Shown here one piece after another: positions 46,529 through 55,856 of a stretch of 64,000 bases of DNA; the first letter of the stretch is position 1; each line of letters opens with the position of its first letter. The DNA is from Cavia porcellus (lineage: Eukaryota > Chordata > Mammalia > Rodentia > Caviidae). Made by a program: the position numbers and the translations under genes. Location: assembly GCF_034190915.1 (NCBI RefSeq), contig NW_026947507.1:31920001-31984000 (forward strand), in the 5' to 3' direction. The notes beneath the pieces were generated by a model, which saw nothing but the letters and a program-made list of their open reading frames with translations, searched no databases and was not told the DNA's origin.

Positions 46529-46849
46529 AATGGGCTATGTTGTGCATATGGTTTGGTACTATCCATAGATTCAGGCATCCACTGGAAGCCTTGAAATATT
46601 TTCTTCATGTATAAGATGGATTACTATTTATATATGTATGTATTTCCAACATAGGGTACTGATTATTTTCATCAGATTTATTACTGTGTATTTAATAGTT
46701 TTCATACTACTAATATGGTAGTTTTATAAATTTCTACTGTTTTTCTTGCTGAAATGCTTTCATTTTCATATTTTTGCTTTGCTAACCTACCCAGAGAATT
46801 CACTGAACTTACTTAACAATTCTGTTTTTTTATGCAAATTATTTTCAAA
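46529..46849. other. unassigned stretch between L1 fragments
   Basis: AT-rich; it may be decayed L1 sequence joined to the following fragment, but no clear block was recognised. Confidence 0.35.
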
Positions 46850-47168
46850 TATCTAAAGGTATAATCATATCATCTGCAGATAGTGACAACTTTATTACTT
46901 CCTTACCTCTTCTTAAGTCTTTTATTTTTATTCCCGGCCCCATTACATGTATTAAATTCCTAATGAAGTGTTTAGTATAATCAGTGAAGAGAATACACTT
47001 GGCACGTTGCCCTAATCAAGGGGAAAGATCCTTTGTTTACCAATTAATTGTGATGTTGCCTGTCAGTTTTTTGTAGCCATTGTTTTCATTATTAGGTGGC
47101 TAGAATTTTTGTTGGTTTGTCATTTTAAATAAATGATGGTTGAATTTTGTGAAAAGCTTTTCCAGAAC
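46850..47168 (-). pseudogene. L1 ORF2 reverse-transcriptase fragment
   Basis: Minus-strand remains of the LINE-1 ORF2 RT domain. The block GTATAATCATATCATCTGCA at 46860-46879 is the antisense of the FADD-encoding region (here the codons for A-D-D-M/I), and GAATTTTGTGAAAAGCTTTTCC at 47143-47164 is the antisense of the upstream EKAFDK region. The spacing between them, about 280 bp, is as in L1. The middle is heavily mutated, and several frameshifts and stops make it non-functional. It is probably a piece of an older L1 than the one at 45300-46528, which has the opposite orientation. Confidence 0.75.
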
Positions 47169-47189
47169 CCTAGGTGTGTCATTTATATT

Positions 47190-47800
47190 TTGTCACTGAA
47201 ATTAATTGGATTGATTTAAATGACTTTATTGAGATATAATCCATTGGCAGGTGAAACTGTTTTTACTTTTAGTATATTTGCAGAGTTGTATGATCACTAA
47301 CACGATCAACTTTGGAACATTGCATCACCCTAAACAAACACCTCAACCCGGTTCACCTGCACTGTCCATTTCCTCTGAGTACTACAACTGTCTTTCCTCC
47401 AGGCAAGGCAAACACTAAAGTAATGCCTGTCTCAGTATATTTGACTATTTTGGATACTTTATGGAAATTTGATCATATGCTATGTGCTACTTATGCATCA
47501 ATTTTTGCCATTAGCATAATATTTTTAAGGTTTATCTGCATTGTAGCATAAATTATACTTTTTTTTTCTTATTGTCTTTTGAGACAGGGTCTCACTATAT
47601 AGTCAGGCTGGTCTTGAGCTCACTATGGAGCCTAGGCTATACTCCTGCCTCAGCATCCTGAGTGCTGGGATTACAGAAATGCATCACCACACTCAGCTTT
47701 ATACTTCAATTTTAAAGCCCAGTAATAGAACACTGGATGAATATGCCACACTTTGCTTATTTATCAGTGCTGGGCATTTGGGCTGCTTCACCAGTTTGGA
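47190..47800 (-). mobile_element. L1ME/L1M-type 3' end with B1 insertion
   Basis: The plus strand reads GACTTTATTGAGATATAATCC, TTTTAGTATATTTGCAGAGT, TGTATGATCACTAACACGAT, ATTTTTAAGGTTTATCTGCA and TTGTAGCATA, which is the antisense of an ancient L1M 3' end. A B1 interrupts at 47556-47697. After it the same L1 continues (ACTGGATGAATATGCCACAC, GGGCATTTGGGCTGCTTCAC). The 79-codon frame at 47312-47551 lies in it and is not a gene. Confidence 0.82.
47556..47697 (-). mobile_element. B1 SINE inside an old L1
   Basis: Starts with a T-run (A-tail), then GAGACAGGGTCTCACTATAT, AGGCTGGTCTTGAGCTCAC, TGCCTCAGCATCCTGAGTGC and TGGGATTACAGAAATGCATC. TTATACTT occurs at both edges (about 47547-47554 and 47699-47706) and is the likely target duplication. 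Confidence 0.93.
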
Positions 47801-47801
47801 G

Positions 47802-47908
47802 ATTATGAGCTCACTGTGTAGTCTAGGGTAGCCTCGAATTTGTGGCAATTCTCTTGCCTCAGCCTCCTGAGTGCAAGGATTGAGGCATATGCCACCATGC
47901 CTGGCTCC
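47802..47908 (-). mobile_element. second B1 SINE, truncated
   Basis: GAGCTCACTGTGTAGTCTAG, CTCTTGCCTCAGCCTCCTGA, GTGCAAGGATTGAGGCATAT and GCCACCATGCCTGGCTCC. It lies about 100 bp from the previous B1 in the same orientation and lacks the A-tail part. Confidence 0.9.
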
Positions 47909-48254
47909 TAAAATTATTTCCATTTATTTTATTTGTTTTGATGCTATTATAAGAGTATTTCATATTATCACTGATAATGCACAGAAATACAACCATTGCT
48001 TGTCTATTTATCTTTTAGCCTGCAATTTTGTTGAACACATTTATTAACTCTAGTAGACTTCAGTACGTGTTTCAAGGTTTTCTTTATATATGTTGTCTGT
48101 GATTAGAAATAATCTCACTTCCCCTTTTTAATTTGCATCCCTGTTATTTATTATTACCTCTTAGTTTCCCTGACTAGAACTGCTACATGTGATAGAATAG
48201 ATGCTGTAAGAATACATATTCTTCTCTGGTTTCTGAGCTAAGGGGAAGAATTTT
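47909..48254. other. unassigned stretch, probably old L1 remains
   Basis: TTGCTTGTCTATTTATCTTTTAGCCTGC (18-base parts) and TTTGTTGAACACATTTATTA resemble the antisense of L1 ORF2 but are too diverged to place. Confidence 0.4.
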
Positions 48255-48338
48255 CTTTTTATTACCAGGAATCAAACTCAAAACCTTGTGCTTGCCATGC
48301 AGATTCTTGTGCCACTAAGCTAGATCCCTAACTGGGGA
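48255..48338 (-). mobile_element. ID-like SINE
   Basis: The plus strand reads ACCAGGAATCAAACTCAAAA (B box in reverse), TTGTGCTTGCCATGCAGATT and GTGCCACTAAGCTAGATCCC (A box in reverse). The similar flanks GGGGAAGAATTTT and GGGGAAAAGTTTT are a mutated target duplication. Confidence 0.85.
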
Positions 48339-48384
48339 AAAGTTTTTATTCTTTAACCATTAAATCAAATGTTAGCTGTGGGTT

Positions 48385-48775
48385 TTATTTTTTTAAACAT
48401 TTTTTATTAATACATGTTAATAGTACATAATGTTTACATTCCTTGTGGGGAGTTGGTACATACACATAACACATCTTAATTCTTTTCTGTCAGCCCTTCC
48501 CCTTTCTCTCCCCGCTTTATCTCTTGATCCCCTTCCCACTGAGAAGGATATCTCTCCCTCTTTCCTATTGTCTAACTTTTATTTTGCTCTTTATTTACAT
48601 TTTTTGTTTCTCATGTAGGAGAAACTGGTCATATTTAAGCTTATGGTGATTTATTTCACTTAATATTATGGTCTCAAGGGGGCATCAATATTTCTACAAA
48701 TGATTACTTTGTCTTTCTTTACGGCAGAGTAGTACTATATTACATGTAGTTGTGTGTTTCCATAAATCCTATCAG
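48385..48775 (-). mobile_element. 5'-truncated L1 (3' UTR and ORF2 end)
   Basis: The plus strand starts with a T-rich tail, then TGTTTACATTCCTTGTGGGG, AGTTGGTACATACACATAAC and ACATCTTAATTC. After a CT-rich part comes the antisense ORF2 end (GTGATTTATTTCACTTAATA, ATTATGGTCTCAAGGGGGCA, GCAGAGTAGTACTATATTAC). The truncation is near 48775. Confidence 0.88.
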
Positions 48776-49310
48776 TTTGATAAAACTAATATATTTTTGT
48801 GTTTTGAATCTCACTATTCTCACCCACGAAATTGAGACAATAACACATATTTTGCAAATTTATTTTGAGCATATTAAATAACATTTTAAAATTAGTACTA
48901 ATGTTTAAAACTAGTTACTATTGTCATTTTAAAACTCTGGTGAGTATTCTGATTACTATATACTATTCATGAATAGTACAATGTATGTTCATGATGTGCA
49001 AAAAAAAACCTGTGGAAGCAAAATAAATAAGCATTATTTTGTTTTTCTAAATAATCCATTCACTATAAATTATTTTAAGTGCATTATAAATAGTGTAAAT
49101 GACAACTTTTATATTAAGTGATAAAAGAGCACCAGAAATGAAAATTTATTTAAAAAGCTAAGAATTACTTAAACTACTCTTTTAATAATTGTAATATTTC
49201 TTTTTTCATCATGAGAAGACATAAAATGACATATCAAATTTAAAAGATAAATAACATATCAAAATTTTTTAAAGTTTTTTCTTCCTTTTAAAAATATATG
49301 ATCCTGAAAA
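48776..49310. other. unassigned non-coding stretch
   Basis: Extremely AT-rich; nothing recognised. Confidence 0.45.
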
Positions 49311-49317
49311 TTTTGTT

Positions 49318-49838
49318 ATTGAAAGATTTTTTTATTTTAGAAAAGCAAAACAGAAAAAAGGATAGAAATGACACAGAATTTCAAAAAAAGTAGGAAATTG
49401 ACACTAATTAATATATTGGACTGGGGATTTAGCTCAGTGGTGTAAGCACCTGCCTGGCAAGTGTAAGGTCATAAGTTCAATCCCTGGTACCAAATATATA
49501 TTGTTATATAAGAAGTTGTTCAGATTATAAGATTTAGGCACAAAAAGTGATCAAATAATCAAACAATGAATGCACAAAGTTGGATATATTTAAAGATATT
49601 TTTAAAAGATTATTTTTGTCAAAACAGTTGTATGATATTTATAAAGTCTTATAAATAACATACAAGATTAATAAATTATCATTTGAAAATAAGTACATTG
49701 AGCAAGCATAACAATTGTCCAGATTGATTTAAATAAATAATTTGTAATGGATATTAGTACAATGGGTAAAAAACAAATGATTCTGCTGCTATATTTAAAT
49801 TATTTAACATTTGACAAATAGAAGTTACAATTCTCCAA
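49318..49838 (-). mobile_element. L1 3' UTR fragment hosting an ID SINE
   Basis: AAAAGCAAAACAGAAAAAAGG and ACACAGAATTTCAAAAAAAG match the L1 3' UTR at 57108-57160. After the ID insertion, GTTGTTCAGATTATAAGATT and TTAGGCACAAAAAGTG match 57213-57246. Orientation is therefore minus, opposite to the ORF2 piece that follows at 49839. Confidence 0.75.
49419..49495 (+). mobile_element. ID SINE inserted in an L1 3' UTR
   Basis: GACTGGGGATTTAGCTCAGTGG (A box), GCACCTGCCTGGCAAGTG, then AAGTTCAATCCCTGGTACC (B box). ATATATTG flanks it at 49411-49418 and 49496-49503. The A-tail is almost absent. The uninterrupted homologous L1 sequence at 57160-57220 shows where it entered. Confidence 0.95.
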
Positions 49839-50760
49839 ATGGGATCTAACATTATTACAAAGCTTTTTCACAGCAAAAGAAATTACCAACAGAGTGAAAA
49901 GACAACTCACAGATGAGAAACATTATAGCCAGCTGTGCTTCAGATGAAGGACTTCTATCTAGAACATATAAAGAATTGAAAATGTCACATCCCCCAAATT
50001 CAAGACCCAATCCAAAAATGGGCCTCTGAGATGAATGCACACTTCTCAGAGGAAGAAATACAAATAACAAATGAACGTATGGAAAAATGTTCCACATCAT
50101 TTGTCATTTGAGAAATGCAAATTAAAATAACACTGAGATTTCATCTCACTTCAGACAGAATGGCTAACATCAAGAAATTAACCAATAAAAAACACTAGCA
50201 GGGCTGTGGGGATAAAGGAACCCCTGTCCATTGTTAGTGGGAGTGTAGACTGGTAAAACCACTGAGGAAATCAGTATGGAGACTCCTCAAAACTCCATGA
50301 TTAGTGGTTCCATTAGACCCAGCTATTCCTCCTCTGGGTATTTTCCAGAAGAATTTAAAAGATCATACCACAACAATATATGCGCACCCATGTTTATAGC
50401 TGAACAATTTGTAATAGTCAGATCTTGGAAACCAACCAAATACCCATCAAACTAGAAATGGATTTAAAAAAAAAAAGCATGGTATTTTTATATAACAGAA
50501 TACTACTCAGACATAAAGAATGATAAACTTGAGGCTTTCATAGATAAATGATGCAACTAGAACCCATACTCATAAGTGAAATAAATAGAACTTGCATGTG
50601 TAAATACTGCATTGTCTTGCTAGTGTAAGAAACCAAAAGAGTAAATAAGATCCAAAAGTAGGTCACAGAAATCTTGACCAAGATAACAACACCCATCAAG
50701 TTAAATATTTTGACAACAAAAATACGTATTGGAAGGAAAAACACACATCTGTATTACTAT
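49839..50760 (+). pseudogene. L1 ORF2 C-terminal segment
   Basis: Degenerate C-terminal third of LINE-1 ORF2 on the plus strand. Recognisable in order are a TKSFFTAKEITNRVKRQLTD-like start (from 49855), the AFQMKDFYLEHIKN stretch, NAHFSEEEIQITNE, EKCSTSFVIREMQIKITLRF, a degraded CGDKGTPVHC zinc-knuckle-like block with its cysteines partly kept (50205-50235), then DPAIPPLGIFPEEFKRS, ICAPMFIAEQFVIVRSWKP, and an ILISEINRTC end near 50570-50600. Frameshifts and stops are present. It abuts a 3' UTR piece of opposite orientation, so the two may be one 5'-inverted L1. Confidence 0.8.
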
Positions 50761-51130
50761 TCTTTTTTCATACTAGAAAAGAAGCTGTAAGAATGCTGTC
50801 AGCCCAAGCTCTACCTTTTTAAAGGGCTTTCTTAAAGTCCTTAGACTTTAGCACTGTGCTGTAGACACATGAACATGAGGTTTCTAAACCCCTGCACTAT
50901 CACAGAAACTCAGAGCAGGAACCTTGTGCCACTCAAGTGAGGTAGAACCAGAACATGTTGTAATTCGTGGGTCTAATTTGATAAACACTGTCACTCTAAG
51001 CATATTACCACTGTTCTTGAGAACAGGGCTTCAAAATGATACAAAATCAGAGAAAATGAATCTATGCTTCTGATTCGATATTGAGGGAAATGTGAAGTCA
51101 GCCTTTGAGAAAAGAAACAGTAGCAGTGTT
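50761..51130. other. unassigned stretch beside the mitochondrial insert
   Basis: Nothing recognised. The 105-codon minus frame 51308-50991 starts in mitochondrial COX2 sequence but leaves it at about 51134, and its remainder is unrelated to COX2. Confidence 0.45.
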
Positions 51131-51133
51131 TCT

Positions 51134-51726
51134 TTTCTGAACACTGGCCATAGTACAATCCTGGGCGTGATGATGTTAGGGTTGCTTGGTTAAGGCACCG
51201 TGCGATTGCATCTGTTTTAGCCCGAGGGATGGTACTGCTCATGAATGGAGTACATCTTCCAGTGAAATTAATATACAGATTGGTATTTCTATGGGAAGAA
51301 CAACTCAATTATCTACTTCATGTAATTAAAGTTCTCTGGGTTTTAAGTCAGTTGTGAGTACTATATAAGAATCAAAATTGCATTCTTCATTGTCTATATA
51401 TTCGTAGCTTCAGTGTCATTGATGTCCTATTGTTTTGACAGTGAGTGATGGGCTCTTAATTTTGTTATTACATATAAGATTTGAAGAGAGGGGAGGGCAA
51501 TAGGGATAAGAATGATGGCAGGTAGAATAGTTCAGATTGTCTCAGTCTCTTAGCATCTATGGTACTTGTAAGGGTGAGTTTTGTGGTGAGTATAAGAGAG
51601 ATAAGATATAGAACTAGTGTGCTAATTAGGAATTACAACTATTAGTGGGTGGTCATGAAAATATAGTAATTCTTCTATAATAGGGGAGGCAGCATCTTAC
51701 AAACCTAATTTGTAAGGATATGCCAT
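51134..51726 (-). pseudogene. MT-CO2: NUMT copy of cytochrome c oxidase subunit 2 (partial)
   Basis: Mitochondrial COX2, the subunit that carries the CuA centre and accepts electrons from cytochrome c in complex IV. The copy starts with ATG at 51726-51724 (MAYP...LG), keeps the EELLYFHDHPLM segment and an ILPAIILI transmembrane segment, and continues to [10 protein letters not shown] and LYYGQCSE. It then stops, short of the C-terminal H-x-x-x-M part of the CuA site and about 35 residues before the usual end. Frameshifts and stop codons lie in the first two thirds. The CuA-region GQCSE is still legible, but the second conserved cysteine is lost at the breakpoint. It has no promoter and is non-functional in the nucleus in any case because of the mitochondrial code. 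Confidence 0.95.
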
Positions 51727-51727
51727 A

Positions 51728-51796
51728 GAAAGTATATAGGGAATTAACCAATAATTTCACTTTGAAAAAGTTACATAATATTTTTACTAACATCTT
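51728..51796 (-). pseudogene. MT-TD: NUMT copy of mitochondrial tRNA-Asp
   Basis: Lies between COX2 and tRNA-Ser(UCN) as in all mammalian mitochondria. On the minus strand the anticodon arm reads CTTTTTCAAAG, where the mitochondrial tRNA has CTTTGTCAAAG, so the first anticodon base (plus-strand position 51766) has changed from G to T. This supports age and loss of function. Confidence 0.88.
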
Positions 51797-51802
51797 TCTA
51801 GT

Positions 51803-51871
51803 TGAGAGAGTCACAGGGGTTATGGAGCTGGCTTGAAGCCAGCTTTAGGAAGTTCAATTCCTTCCTTTCTT
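51803..51871 (+). pseudogene. MT-TS1: NUMT copy of mitochondrial tRNA-Ser(UCN)
   Basis: Starts GAGAGAGTCACAGG, has the anticodon arm GCTGGCTTGAAGCCAGC with anticodon TGA at 51834-51836 intact, and ends AGTTCAATTCCTTCCTTTCTT. It is on the strand opposite to COX1 and COX2, as in mitochondria. Confidence 0.92.
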
Positions 51872-51910
51872 GTCCCTAGGACTAAATGTATGTAGGCTCC
51901 TCTGAAACAG
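51872..51910 (-). pseudogene. MT-CO1: NUMT copy of the 3' end of COX1
   Basis: On the minus strand it encodes the terminal EEPTYI segment of cytochrome c oxidase subunit 1 (usual mammalian end EEPTYV/T...), with a stop soon after. Only about 40 bp can be matched before the insert ends. Confidence 0.8.
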
Positions 51911-52075
51911 TGTTTGCTGTTCAGAAGAACAGTAGAACTATTGCAACGTGACTTGGTTTAGAGTTGGGTCTTCTGCACCTGGGGATATCTTTTATGAACA
52001 AATACCTGAGTTTCCCTATATGGGAAAATCACTGATATTGAGGCTCAGGTAGGAATGTTAATGTTAAGGTGGGGG

Positions 52076-52077
<2 letters not shown>
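51911..52077. other. short unassigned stretch
   Basis: Flank of the NUMT; nothing recognised. Confidence 0.4.

Positions 52078-52137
<60 letters not shown>
52078..52137 (+). repeat. (GA)n microsatellite
   Basis: Nearly 30 uninterrupted GA units. Confidence 0.98.
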
Positions 52138-52141
<4 letters not shown>

Positions 52142-53728
52142 AACAAGATGGCTTTGAAAATTTTCTCCTAATATAAACTAATCCAAAACAAAAATATGAA
52201 AGTTAACAAATATTGACTTCTCTGTCTAGGACTCAAGCATTCTATTGTCCTGCTCCTTCATCCTTGCCTTCTTCTGTGGAACTGTGTGTTGTGACATCCT
52301 CAGGTGAGTGCTAGCTTAATTTCAGCAGTACACAAAATGATTGCTCCACTCAGTCTAATCTCTTTGTGCTGTCACTGTCACAGATTTCATCCACGTGCAT
52401 TTTGTGCCTGTCAACCCAGATTCATGTTGCTTTATATGCTTTCATCTTAGTTGGAAAAAGAGTACACTTTGAAAATATAGTTTTACTGTCTTTTATAATG
52501 AAACTGACTTTTAAAGTTGGGCAAATTTAGAGATCTGATAAAAGCTTTTTGCAGAGCTTTTCCAAGGAACCATGAGACACATAAGATAACGTGAATTAAA
52601 TCCACTCTGCCCTCTCTAGCAGTGGGCCATTATCTTTATTGCTGCCCCAAGCTGGGGAGTAGGAAATTGGACTGAGGTAAGTTACAGTGCCATAAAACTC
52701 ACTGTTACTGCTGAGTTCTGCCATTTTCCTGGCCTAAATGCTTCCCAGCTTGCTTGTTGTTAATTTCCAGAGTTTTGAAAACTTTTCTGTGGTTTTCTTT
52801 TTCTTTGGTTTTATGAAAGGACAAAGTATTAGAGATCCTTACTATGTCACCTAACCCCGACATGTTAATTCAATAACCAAGAAGGAAGAAGAAGCAACCA
52901 AGTCCATGGCCTCCTCTAAGAACATTTCAAGTGTGTTACATGCATTACTTTTAATAATGTTATTAGAGTATATTCCACATGTAGCTCAAGGCAGGCTATG
53001 GAATGTATTTTTTCTCACTGGCCTGCTGAAAAGTAGGGGACCAATGGTAGGCAGGCATAAAAATGGTTATTAAAGGAGAAAAATAACAACTTCATTATTT
53101 TCTCACATATGATATATTCTTTGTAAGCTAAAGAAACTTTAGAATTCTACTCCTACAACCAACCTCATAATTCTATGCAGCTGCTTTATGACAGCTCAGT
53201 GTGGAAAGTCTTTGGGTGTTAAGCTGACTTGTACATTCTGATCAAATGTGGCTCCTTATTGTGTGGCAAAGCAAAAACCATAATCAGAAAATGAGGATAC
53301 AAGAAGAAATTCATCAGTTTCATAGGCATAATGAAATTCGTTCATAGCCATTAATCAGACCCATTTGTTACGAACTGCACAGATCACCTGATTTCTCAGC
53401 AGTATGTTCCTTTTGGAGGCTACCTAAATGACCCTGGATTTCTCATTATCATTTGTCTTCTATACTTTTGCTGAAAACAGCAAAAAAGACACAAAAAGTA
53501 CCAAATTTTTTTTTTGGCATTTGGCCTATTACAGTCTCCTTAGTTATCACATTTTCTTCCTTCCCATGTATTATATAAGACGTTGGTATTAATAGTTTTA
53601 CCTCTGGAAAACAGGGAACTAGATTTCTATCTTCTAATAGCTGACTTCCTAAAATCCACTTCTATTATAACCTAGATCTAAGGCTTTGCAGAAGTCTTAT
53701 GATTTTGTCACAAAATGGCATCTATCTA
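52138..53728. other. unassigned non-coding stretch
   Basis: No frame above 60 codons and no repeat recognised. A T-run lies at 53506-53514. Confidence 0.5.
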
Positions 53729-53830
53729 GCCAGGCATGGTGGCACACTCCTGTAATCCCAGTACTTTTAGGCAAAGGGATTGTTGCAAGTTCAAAACCAG
53801 CCTATGCTACAAAATGAGCCCAAGGACCAG
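53729..53830 (+). mobile_element. B1 SINE, 3'-truncated
   Basis: GCCAGGCATGGTGGCACACT, CCTGTAATCCCAGTACTTTT, AAGTTCAAAACCAGCCTATG and CTACAAAATGAGCCCAAG. The tail is lost. Confidence 0.93.
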
Positions 53831-55289
53831 CATCTACTATCATTGCACCAACATACTTCCGGGCCCATAGCTACCCCTGCATACACAATGTTGAAGTAAC
53901 AAACCGTGACCCAGCTTCAACTCCATAGAGAAAGTGACACACCTGGTGCTGAGGTGGTGGTCTCTGATTTAAAGGATTTACTCTGATTTTCTACGAATGT
54001 CTCATATGAATATATCTGTTAAGTAAATCTTAACCTACAAAGCTCTAAGATCAATGGTAATGTACTAGTTTGTTATCCTGATTTTATCATGCAGTAAGAT
54101 TGTTCCAGGGCTTCAAGTGGTATTAAGTGACTTTATTTTTATTATCTGCCACAAATCCCAGGCAATCAAGCCTTGTTACAAAAAAAATAAGCCTTATATC
54201 CACTGTCAACAGCCACAGTATGAGTAATGGAGACAGAGGAGGGCAGAGAAGATCAAACAACCATTAGAACATTGTGCTTTGGGATGAAATTGGAAAAATG
54301 AGAGTTAAGGGGTCCCAGGACAGGTTTCCAGATTCTTGTACATGACAAAGAATTGGTTTTGCAGGCACGAGTAAGGAAACAGTTACTAAGCTTAATGAAG
54401 TTTAAAGGGTGAAATTGCTCTCAGAGTGAGCTGGCTCCCACCAGAAGAAAGAAAAATTGCAGAAGCATGGAATATGTAGAGTTTGAAGATTTAAAATGTA
54501 GTGTCAGGACTAGAGCTCCTTCCAGGGGAGTCTCCCAGAGCATGATTGACAGCCCAATCTCAAGGCGCTGAGTCCTATCAGTTATACCCACTTGGCATGT
54601 CCTTTCCTATGATTTATTCTATTATAAATTGATTATGAAATGTATAGAGTTCATATAAAAGCTCCATGTGAGATAGATCATTGTAGTTCATGACAGCAGG
54701 TCTAGCATACATGGATCCTACTTGGGGATTTTGGAATTTGCTAAGGGTGTTTGTTATCCTTATCTTTGCCTCCAGGTTGTGAGTTTGAGGACAAAGGTGA
54801 GCAGAGTTGGCCCTGGGCATTGCCCAGGTTCAGGTAAGTAGAGAACAGTGGTCCCATAGCCCCCAGTTGTACTAGCCTATATGAAGAGAATGGAAAATTA
54901 GTTATAAATATTTTATTAGTTCAAATAATTCATTGAAATAAAATCATTCACTTTTCTTATCATTCTTCCTTGCCCTCTCCCTCTTTTTCCCCTCTGCCTC
55001 CCTTTGCCTTCAATCCTTTTTCTCTCTCCATTTTTCTATCTTCTTTTCCTTAAACAATAATAGATATGGTGTGTTTCATAACATTTCAAATCAATCCATT
55101 GTCAAAACCACTTACAAAAATGTATAAATCATTTCTAGACTGTTACTGAGTTAAGGCAAAACCCAAAGTGGGCCTTGATCTTAATAGTTCAATTTTTGTG
55201 GTGTTTTACATTAAACTGAATCATTTATCTTCAGATAAAAGCTACCTACTAGGACTTCATGGAATACCGGTTTTCTAGCTTTTTTCTTT
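53831..55289. other. unassigned stretch, partly GC-richer
   Basis: The segment 54200-54560 has higher GC and could be part of an LTR, but no end or poly(A) block could be placed. A pyrimidine-rich tract lies at 54958-55050. The 68-codon minus frame at 54614-54820 is unassigned. Confidence 0.45.
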
Positions 55290-55398
55290 AGGTTTTATTG
55301 AAATATAATTATCAAAATTGCATTTTTAAGGTGGACAATGTATTGATTTGATGTCTTGATATACATGTACATTACCACAAACAAGCTCATCACTTATC

Positions 55399-55437
55399 GA
55401 TTATCTCAGTGTGTGTGTGTGTTTGTGTGTGTGTGTA
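55399..55437 (+). repeat. (GT)n microsatellite
   Basis: GT units with one TT interruption, inside the L1M 3' UTR where such repeats are native. Confidence 0.93.
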
Positions 55438-55802
55438 AATTCATATGCATGTGTGTCTGTCTTCAAAGGAAATAAGTTAGGAAATTTCTGATCTGTAATA
55501 CATTAATGTAACTCCCATCACCATTTTGTTAATAAAATCTCTGACACTTACTTATCTTACATATCTGAAACTTTGTACCCTTGATCAATGTCTCCTGGTT
55601 CCCCCTGAAGGACCAACTGCTGACAACTACCCTTCCATTCTGCTTCTGTGCATTCAACCTTTCTAGATCTCACATGCAAATGAGACCATGCAGTAGATGC
55701 TGTCTGTGCTTGGCTTATTTCACTTAACATAACAGTCTAGATATGTCTACATTGAAAAGACAAATTTCCTTTTTTTTCTGAAGGTTAAATAGTATTCCAT
55801 TC

Positions 55803-55804
<2 letters not shown>

Positions 55805-55854
<50 letters not shown>

Positions 55855-55856
55855 TA
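55805..55856 (+). repeat. (TG)n(AG)n microsatellite
   Basis: About 20 TG units followed by five AG units, inside the L1M element. Confidence 0.95.

Larger units (their letters stand above)
51131..51910 (-). other. nuclear mitochondrial DNA segment (NUMT)
   Basis: About 0.78 kb of mitochondrial DNA with the mammalian mitochondrial gene order intact, reading on the minus strand: end of COX1, tRNA-Ser(UCN) on the opposite strand, tRNA-Asp, COX2. COX2 is cut off after YGQCSE. There are multiple stops in either genetic code and a changed tRNA anticodon, so this is an old nuclear copy and not contaminating mitochondrial DNA. No target duplication was identified, as is usual for such insertions. 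Confidence 0.95.

Noticed and set aside
50991..51308. 105-codon frame as an intact mitochondrial-like gene
   Set aside because: Only its first half (to about 51134) is COX2. The rest is unrelated flank, and the upstream COX2 part has stops and shifts.
51803..51871. Functional nuclear tRNA-Ser gene
   Set aside because: Although the anticodon arm is intact, it is embedded in mitochondrial gene order with mitochondrial-type arms, so it is part of the NUMT.
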